DNA from: Terebella lapidaria
Lineage: Eukaryota > Annelida > Polychaeta > Terebellida > Terebellidae
NCBI GenBank assembly: GCA_949152475.1
Contig: OX424568.1
Span: 6,237,667-6,301,666 of the forward strand
Direction of reading: 5' to 3'
DNA: 64,000 nt
Of this stretch, positions 56,930 to 64,000 are shown piece after piece; within the stretch, counting starts at the first letter, position 1; every line of letters begins with the position of its first letter. The notes under the pieces were generated by a model. It was not told the DNA's origin. It did not search any database and worked only from the letters and a program-made list of their open reading frames with translations. Position numbers and translations under genes: made by a program.

Positions 56930-56935
56930 AATAAA
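56930..56935 (+). terminator. WDR44 poly(A) signal
   Basis: AATAAA 430 bases after the stop, followed by a T-rich stretch (AGTTTTTCTATTTTT). Only good candidate in the 3' region. Confidence 0.7.
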
Positions 56936-56959
56936 AGTTTTTCTATTTTTCAATCAAAT

Positions 56960-59320
56960 GAACCACTATTAAATATTAGCTTTTCACTTCTGGGCATACA
57001 TCGTCCGTTTAACATGAGCACTGAGTGTGTATCTTTTCCCTAGATATAAGCTTGATAGGACCTTGCAGAATTCAACATATACCTCTAGCAGGTAGAATTC
57101 ACAACATTTACACCGTGGCAGTTGGTTCTAGGGATGTGATCGTTGTGGCCAAATCAGTAAATGTGATGATAGAAGTAGAAAATTTAGCATCATACATAGC
57201 ACACATGAAGTGTTCTAGTGCATTTGACAATGAAATGGTCAGGAATCGTTTCTGGACTATGCTACTGCTGAAACCGTATTCATGTAAATGGGTACATTAT
57301 TGGGCCACGAATGGGGTACATTATCGACAGGTCCATCTGTATATTATAGACCCACCTTGCTATATAAAGATTTCCCAATGTTTAGTTTAATCATGCAGGA
57401 CTTAAATGAATCGATATTCAAACGACATGGACGGTGCCAACCAGCAAGACGACTAAAATTTGTCAACAATACGGACTTGAAATGAAATGCAAGGTGGGTG
57501 TTTACCGAGACTTCAATGAATTTGCAATTGGCGCAGGTCCCCATTATTTGTATCTTTCTGTATTTAGACCGGACTTATTCCCACAGGTATGTGTTTCTGA
57601 AAATAACCAGCCTATGGCACGAGTCATCCATTCATACTGTACATGTACTGGTTTATGTGAAGCACATTTTTTTGGGCAAAGGAGACAACCATGTAAATTT
57701 TATTTGTGTGTGAGTATATGAATACTTTTGTACGATGTCACAACGTATTAAAACTAAGTATAATGCAGCCATTGAAAGTCCATCTGTATTGCAGGTTTTG
57801 TGTGTGTGAAGTCTCGCTCCATTGAAAAAAAAAAACGGTGCAATAAACATCTCGAGTAAAAAGGATGTTGTCATCTCGTGTATGCTTCTACAGCCTACAA
57901 ACGTTACGGTCAGTCGTAAATTTGGCCGTAAGAAACCAATTTACTCGAGTAACATGAACAAAACGTCAAGCTATAGCAAGGAACCAGGAGAGGTCGGAGG
58001 TGGATTTGTCTTTAATTGGCAATGAACTACACATACGACATAGCATCAAAAATCCGTGCATTATTCAAGAGCAAGGCGTAAATACAGATCTGCACAAGTA
58101 CAGTGGTCCCTGTAAGATAAGACCTCGCCTTTTGCAGAGAAAACGAGGTCTTATCTTACAGGAAGTCTTATCTAACAGGTTCATTTACATGTTAAATTGA
58201 TCTTTGGGGAATACAAAAAAGTCTTTACAGACAGGGAAGTCTTATTTTGGAGGTGTCTCATCTTACAGGGACCACTGTACAACCTTTCACACGATTCTAC
58301 CAATCCGATGCTAACCCGTTCCTTTTGCGCAATCAAACTCCATATATCGGACATGTACACATCGTCATACATACAATGGTTTCTCGAGTATAAATGGACC
58401 GATTAAATACATGATTGCTAACTAATACACATCGATACAAAAGGACTCTGGCAAAATAATTCTGTACAGCTATATTTGGACATTGATGATTGAGTTTGAC
58501 ATGGAAATGAATTGGCCAATTGTTATTCAATAAGTTCTTGAAGATACAATTACGAGTAATATTAACATTGTTGAGCAAAGAAAACTCATTTAAAGAAAGC
58601 AGCACATACCCGATACTCGTATTATATACTGATCCACAGTATAATAATTTTGAACACACCCAAATCAGTACTTGTCCGTTGATTAGTGTAGTTATCAAAT
58701 GGTAATAAACTTATCTCAACAAAACTTCACAAATTTCCCGTCTGGATACATAAACACAACCTGATCACACAGGTATAACATATTACATATAAACAGCAAA
58801 ATGCAGCGGGAATAGGCATCATGGGTATTAGAACATCATACACAGCATTGTGCAGAAATAGGTACTATATGTAGTAGTGCCAGAAATGAATAGCTCTTAC
58901 AGCCAAACTTGTTGAAAACAGTTGCTATTACATATTGTTTGAATCCAAATACGTGGAAACCACATTATCATAATACATAAGGAATGTTCTGCCAATATGT
59001 GGGTAATGTAACTGTAATGTATTGTAAATTTTAATGTAAGTCACCATGGTAACAGAGAAGTAATACAGCTATACAAGCACCAGTGGATAGTGTAAAGAAT
59101 AACCTTTGAAGAGACAAGTCATTATTGTGGCTACGTATCATGTCAATACAAAATGCTATCAAGTTTTGTTACAACTGTGATTTAATCCAGCGTGAGGAAT
59201 GACAACATTGACTTGCACAATCCACAGGTCAATAAGCCACATTACTTCGTCAGTATGAAACACTCACACTATATTTAACCAAACTTACATAATATATATA
59301 TCTGTATATACATAGATACA
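56960..59320. other. Convergent intergenic region between WDR44 and LAMP
   Basis: No gene recognised apart from the MITE at 58101-58277. A 121-codon frame at 57025-57390 has a protein-like stretch (GRIHNIYTVAVGSRDVIVVA) but no known domain and no splice or promoter support. Confidence 0.5.
58101..58277. mobile_element. CAGTGG-type MITE (177 bp), copy 2
   Basis: CAGTGGTCCCTGTAAGATAAG and its inverted counterpart ending ACCACTG, flanked by TA. It shares the AGATAAGAC core and length with 21864-22039. Confidence 0.75.
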
Positions 59321-59324
59321 AACA

Positions 59325-59330
59325 TTTATT
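59325..59330 (-). terminator. LAMP poly(A) signal
   Basis: AATAAA on the minus strand, about 340 bases after the LAMP stop codon. Confidence 0.55.
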
Positions 59331-59670
59331 TATTAGTGTTTATGTTCTTTTCAGTCTCAAAGAAATCAGTATCACAAATGTTGCCTCAGTGGACGTCAAA
59401 ATGAAACCCCAGACCAGAAATTGACATGATTCATGCCATGGATAATTTTCTTATAATTTCAGTGCAACAAACAAGCTGGCATGTCAAAACAATTCGCCAG
59501 TGCCCCACAACGAAAGCGAAATGCAACAATTTCTTGCCCTGAAAGCTTCATAGCTTTTCAAAATATTACCTTTTCCCCCCCCCCCCCCAAACAATTCACA
59601 TGCCCCCCCCCCCTTCCCTTCTGTATCTTTCAGACCCCTTATTAACACAGACACAGCATAGGGCCAGTGA

Positions 59671-59813
59671 TCACACAGATTCGTAGCCGCGCTGGTTTCG
59701 CTTGCGGCCCACAAGGTAAGCGATGAGCACGATGAGTACGAGAGCTCCGAGTGCGGCCCCCACAGCGATCGGGACGATGTTGCTGATGTTGTTGTCTTGC
59801 TCACACTGTGTGT
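59671..59813 (-). CDS. LAMP: LAMP last exon: membrane helix and sorting tail
   Basis: The acceptor is a CT-rich run ending CACAG. A short extracellular piece with the last cysteine is followed by a 22-residue helix and an 11-residue cytoplasmic tail ending GYESV. Stop at 59671-59673. Confidence 0.95.
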
Positions 59814-61446
59814 CTGTGAGAGAGAGAGAGAGAGAGAGAGAGTGATGAGTGTCCCCTGGATTACTTCACACACTCATAATAGGGGGTTATCAAATGATTG
59901 TTCAACAGGAGGCAGCATTGTAATAACAATTTGTCAATTTGGGCACCAAATCACCTGTTAACATCAATGACAAAAGTTATGTTAGTGCAATTCTGTTTAT
60001 ATTGTTGACAGGATGATGACGTCAAAAAACCATAGAACAGTGATGTCAGCTGGCGATTTGAGCATTCCTGAACACCACCATTGACTAGACATTGGGACTT
60101 ACTATTTTGGTCATGTTTATCACTTCCTCTCAAGACAATGCAATAGTCCCAATAGATCTCATTTCAATTTTTTTTTTCATGAAAAAAGTCTGAAGATTTT
60201 TCGATTATGGAAAGTCAACTCACATTCCTTCTCAAACTTTGTTGTGTTTTTGGTGCGATACGCCTCAACCTCCAGTTTGCGAGTTTCGACTTTAGTCAGC
60301 GGACTTTTCACTGTGAACGGGATGGTGTTGTTTGAGCCGCACCTGAATCCCTGACCCTTAGGGGTCTCCATCAGGCTCTGATTCACCATGGCAACTGTCA
60401 AACAAAACAAAAGTTGAGGCAAAGTTGAGAGTTTTGAGTATGTCAAATAGGCAACTTCCCTGAAGTTAATTCATTGTTTAAAAGTACAAGCATTGTACAA
60501 ACTGTAGAGGTAATGAGGTATGCAATCAACTTTCACAGGATAACTGAAAGAAATTCATCCTGAAAGACACTACATGCTACTATAAATATGTATGCACACG
60601 CTTGGCTCGGAAATTAAATAACCTACCATGGTATGGATGGTAAGGGCTAGTAACTGTTGTATTCATGAAAGCATCTGGGAAAATCTTCTTCGTCATCGTG
60701 AAGTCGACTGTGGTTTCTATCAGTTTGATGTCGTTCTTGGTCCTGTTGAATACCATCGTGACATTCCAATCATTGCCATCGACTTTGAACGGTACAGTGA
60801 TGGACTGCGTATTGTTGGAACAAAGACCATTGACTTGGGTTGCAGGAAGAGGCAAATCTGTCACATCGACGAACACTGTATTGTTCTGTAAAATAACAGA
60901 ACATCAAATGGCTATTACTGGCCATGGAGTGACAACTGAATGAACACATAGAAGATGTGAAATTGGAAATGTGAACAGTTCAAGGTTAGAATTTCATAAA
61001 ATTTTGCGGGAATCCTGTTCCCAAATACTTTATTATATTTTGCAAGAATCAAGGGCCATTTTACGGGAATCCCTGCGAGAATGGATTCTCGCCTCAACAT
61101 ACAGTTCTTGTAGCATTAGGCTTGGTGGAGGAGTTGTCGTAAGTGAACCACAGACGGATTCCGGCACTGAGGAGGACACAATTGGTTCCGTTGTCAGCCT
61201 TGACGTAGTACGTCCCGACAGCTGGGCGTTCAGAGGGAGGCGGGGTGGTGGATGCTGGCGGCATCATTGTCGTTGTAGGATGTTTTGTTGTTGTTTGTGC
61301 AGTGGTTGTAGACTTTGTAGTTGTTGTTGCAGTTGTTGTTGTAGTTGTTGTTGCAGTTGTTGTTGTTGTTTTTGGAGTTGTTTTGGTTGTTGTTGTTGGT
61401 TTTTGTGTAGTGGTTGTGGGAGTATCCTCTGTGTCATCTCCATGTA
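59671..61446 (-). CDS. LAMP: LAMP-family lysosomal membrane glycoprotein (5' end missing)
   Basis: A type I membrane protein of lysosomes and late endosomes. Exons in transcript order: 61446-61103, 60885-60627, 60394-60224, 59813-59671. The first visible exon encodes a Thr-rich mucin-like stalk, then one LAMP domain. Its four cysteines (TNCVLL, GLCSNN, FRCGSN, TQCEQD) suit the two conserved disulfides. NxS/T glycosylation sites are common. The last exon is the membrane helix (IVPIAVGAALGALVLIVLIA), YLVGRKR and the tail GYESV, a lysosomal GYxx-hydrophobic sorting signal at the very end. The signal-peptide exon is not found: the visible part starts in phase 1, so upstream coding lies further right or outside the window. 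One domain plus mucin stalk resembles CD68/LAMP3 more than two-domain LAMP1/2. Confidence 0.92.
59881..60090. mobile_element. Second copy of the GGGGTTATCA MITE
   Basis: AGGGGGTTATCAAATGATTG, CAACAGGAGGCAGCATTGTA match the right end of 16580-16804 in reverse complement, with a shared GATGACGTCA further in. The far end is diverged. It lies in a LAMP intron. Confidence 0.55.
60224..60394 (-). CDS. LAMP: LAMP exon: end of the LAMP domain
   Basis: Encodes VAMVNQSLMETPKGQGFRC and TRKLEVEAYRTKNTTKFEKE, comparable to the conserved SLRxxVGxxYxC and VQAFxxxxxxFG segments of LAMP1. Confidence 0.9.
60627..60885 (-). CDS. LAMP: LAMP exon: middle of the LAMP domain
   Basis: Encodes NNTVFVDVTDLPLP, GLCSNNTQSITVPF, WNVTMVFNRTKND and VTSPYHPYHG. 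Phase 0 in, phase 1 out. Confidence 0.9.
61103..61446 (-). CDS. LAMP: LAMP exon: Thr-rich stalk and start of LAMP domain
   Basis: After VHGDDTEDTP comes a Thr run with Gln/Lys (coded by a TTG/ACA-type repeat), then PPASTTPPPSERP and GTYYVKADNGTNCVLL ... IRLWFTYDNSS. The donor ACT/GTATGT is phase 0. Confidence 0.9.
61310..61420 (-). repeat. Thr-coding trinucleotide repeat
   Basis: Imperfect TTG (plus strand) / CAA, ACA units encode the LAMP mucin stalk. Probably variable in length between individuals (inference). Confidence 0.85.
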
Positions 61447-61786
61447 CTGCAAATAGACATGAACGCAAGAGTGAGAACCTTTGTGAACAACAAACAAGGG
61501 TCAATGACCTACCAAGTGATGTCCAATCACTGCAGTTTGCACAGCTTTAAACAATATGACTGAAGGCATATGCTAAGGATATGACTGAAGGCATTTATCA
61601 TATGCTAAGGTCTATGTCCTAGGGGATCAAGACACACAACTGACCCCCACTGTCCCACAGTAAACACCACCCACAGATAGCATCATAGATGGACTACCTA
61701 GACTACCGAGTGGAACCTACTCACCATCTCCAATTGCATGGGAATAGGACATTCTGATTACAACATTATCCTTAATCCTAAACAAA

Positions 61787-64000
61787 CTAGACGCTTCCGG
61801 TCGCCTACGACCGCTTGGGTGTATCCCCCGTAGCCCTATCATCTCTGTTGCCCCAAATATATCGCTGTCAATTGTGAAAAACTAGAGTAAGGGCTAAAAA
61901 AGATTACCAGAGAAATGTTAAATCTCAAGTCACAACTGTTTTCTTTTCCCCACCAAAATTGCTGCACTGATTTTCCGAGGTTATTGAAGGTCGAATTCAA
62001 AATCACCACTGAAATCTCTTTATATGAATTTCCATTCGACATGTTTGATAAAATAACGAAAATACAGATAGATCAATCTTTTCACCTATTTATATTTCAA
62101 CTCAGAATATTTTACAAACTTGGTTCCAAGTTGAAATTCAAAGTAAAATTTGACCAAAAATGCATTTCAAGATGACAAAATTGGAGCTAGATTGAACTTC
62201 TCACCATAAGTTATATTTCGATCCATAATACATGTATGTGCCAAACATGGTTTCAAGTTGAAATTCAAAGTAAAAGGTAATCAAAACTGCATTTCAAGAT
62301 GACAAAATTGGAGCCAGATCAAACTTTTCGTCATGAGCTATATTTTAACTCATAATACCTGCCCAACTTGATTTCAAGTTGAAATTCAAACTAAAAGTTT
62401 ACCAAAACTGCATTTTAAGATGACGAAATTGGACCCAGATCAAACTTTTCGCCATGAGTTATATTTCAACTCATAATATGTGCCAAACTTGGTATTAAGT
62501 TGAAATTCAATGTAAAAGTTGACCAAAACTGCATTTCAAGATGACGAAATTGGAGCCAGATAGAACTTTTCGTCATAAGTTATATTTTAACTCATAATAT
62601 GTGCCAAACTTGGTTTCAAGTTGAAATTCAAGCTAAAAGTTTACCAAAACTGCATTTCAAGATGAAGAAATTGGAGCCAGATCGAACTTTCCATCATAAG
62701 TTATATTTTAACTCATACCGTATTCGCGCGCATACAGTCGCATGTGCGTTTATCCGAAATTTGCTTGTTTTAGGCCACTTATAAATTGGAAAATATTTCG
62801 TACATACGCACATGTGCGATCGTTTTCGATAAGGGGTTGACTACAAATCTCTTTGATCAGGCTCAGATACTTTGACAGTTATACGAGGCCGACACGACTG
62901 TCAAATCCGCCCCGACTCGTCAATTGCAATTACATGGTTCGGTGCATGAATGAATTCAGACATCGGTACTTGTGTTGGTGTAAGTGCATGATGTATAATC
63001 TATTGTTGTGTGAAGCTGTTGAGACTTCGGGGAACAAATAAAATTTGTTGTTTGGGTCGTTGCTATTTCAAAACAAATCCACATGTCACTTGGAAGAAGA
63101 AAGTGAAACAAGCAGCCTGATTGGTGGGGTTCTTTATGACGTCATATCTGGCCTTTCACCACTGGCTGATTCGTTTTGAAAGGTAACGTTTGATTGGTTG
63201 GAATGTGAATCAGCTCATGAATATTAATGAGTACATGCTAGAAAGATGGCAACTTCCTGCTAGGCGGCAAACATCACAAACATGAACGAAACAAGGGTTT
63301 TTTCAAGATATTTATTTCACATGAACAGAAATGACACATCCTGATCATAGGATGTCAAACGAAATCACAAGTGTCAATAAACTCACAGTAATTAGGCAAT
63401 CAACATCGCAACTTATTTGACAGTTTGCAATCCATTGACCGCAGACACAGCCGCGATTGACACGAACTGAGGGGCACGAATGCATGAAATCAGTCAAGCA
63501 CATGACTTGGAACCGATGATCTTACGATCAAAAATTTTTTACTGTCATTCTTGATTTTGATTTTTTTTTCAATCACAAGCACATGTGCGTATATTCGAAA
63601 TATACGCACACCTTCGACTATACGCACATGCGACTGTATGCGCGCGAATACGGTAATATGTGCCAAACTTGGTTTCAAGTTGAAATTCAAACTAAAAATT
63701 GACCAAAACTGCATTTCAAGATGACGAAAATGGAGCCAAATCGAACTTTTCACCATAAGTTATATTTCGACTCATAATATGTGCCAAACATGCTTTCAAG
63801 TTGAAATTCAAAGTAAAAGTTGACCAAAACTGCATTTCAAGATGACAAAATTGGAGCCAGATCGAATTTTTCACCATAAGTTATATTTTAACTCATAATT
63901 TGAGCCAAACATGGTCTCAAGTTGAAATTCAAAGTAAAAGTTGATCAATGTTTTCATAAAAAGCTATTGTGATCAATAATAGACTTAACTAGCAAAAAAA
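61787..64000 (-). mobile_element. Non-autonomous Helitron, copy 2 (runs off the window)
   Basis: Reverse-complement copy of 27430-28707 including the 3' hairpin and CTAG end, with T following in the transcript sense. A 67-codon stretch (28452-28655 versus 61839-62042) is identical at protein level. The copy differs mainly by the nested insertion at 62718-63653. Its 5' part lies beyond the window. Confidence 0.85.
62718..63653. mobile_element. 936-bp MITE nested in the Helitron, TA target duplication
   Basis: The ends CCGTATTCGCGCGCATACAG... are inverted and identical for about 32 bases, continuing TCGCATGTGCGT. TA flanks both sides. The matching position in copy 1 is uninterrupted, which proves the insertion. 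It is rich in ATACGCACATGTGCG words and has no convincing gene. The CCGTATT start is shared with the element at 20175. Confidence 0.85.

Noticed and set aside
57025-57390. 121-codon gene downstream of WDR44
   Set aside because: No domain, no promoter or splice support, and it lies just after the WDR44 poly(A) signal.
61731-61777. Extra LAMP exon just upstream (GATTAAGG...GGAGATG before GTGAGT)
   Set aside because: Good donor and compatible phase, but the short peptide resembles no LAMP sequence or signal peptide and the acceptor abuts the Helitron end. Left out of the model.

Overview
The window is nuclear DNA of an animal. It holds multi-exon genes with GT-AG introns, orthologues of animal-specific gene families (FMR1/FXR, WDR44, LAMP), a Ty3/mdg4 (Gypsy) LTR retrotransposon, Helitrons and many miniature DNA transposons. 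The intron-rich AT-rich sequence, the frequent ACATGTA and TAGGCCTA words and a Helitron starting TCCCCCGAAC fit a marine invertebrate (mollusc, brachiopod or invertebrate deuterostome). The phylum cannot be fixed from sequence alone.

Layout. Positions 1-7780 are an almost complete Ty3/mdg4 retrotransposon. The window opens inside its 5' LTR, whose last 159 bp match the 3' LTR exactly. It has a tRNA-Ser-type primer site, a very long leader, intact gag and pol, and a textbook -1 frameshift signal between them. Positions 7781-17105 show no gene, but contain a foldback repeat, a TTAA-type MITE inside a short tandem array, and another MITE. Positions 17106-36113 (+) are a single FMR1/FXR orthologue with Agenet/Tudor, KH1, KH2, nuclear export and RGG segments, two candidate cassette exons, a miRNA-like intronic hairpin and a 2.86-kb Helitron in intron 4. 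Positions 39522-56500 (+) are a WDR44 (Rab11-binding, WD40) orthologue in 21 exons. Its giant first intron contains a 6.7-kb element (39809-46506). Positions 59671-61446 (-) are the 3' part of a LAMP-type lysosomal membrane glycoprotein gene, tail-to-tail with WDR44. Positions 61787-64000 are a second copy of the Helitron in the opposite orientation, split by a nested 936-bp MITE.

The best candidate for an undescribed system is the 6.7-kb element in WDR44 intron 1. It has 146-bp terminal inverted repeats (one mismatch as read), a 5-bp target duplication (CCTAT), and in each terminus an inward-facing TATA box followed by an E2F-type site. Its cargo reads as small regulatory proteins: a basic/Gln-rich protein ending in a PHD finger (+), a stand-alone HIRAN-domain protein (-), and a Cys-rich zinc-finger protein with further possible exons nested antisense to the PHD gene (-). 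I see no transposase, integrase, polymerase or capsid gene in it.

How the genes work together: the three host genes are functionally unrelated (RNA binding and translation control; Rab11/ER-endosome trafficking; lysosomal membrane) and look like ordinary neighbours. Exon boundaries were set by hand from splice consensus, reading-frame continuity and remembered family sequences. They are strong for the conserved exons and weaker where flagged.
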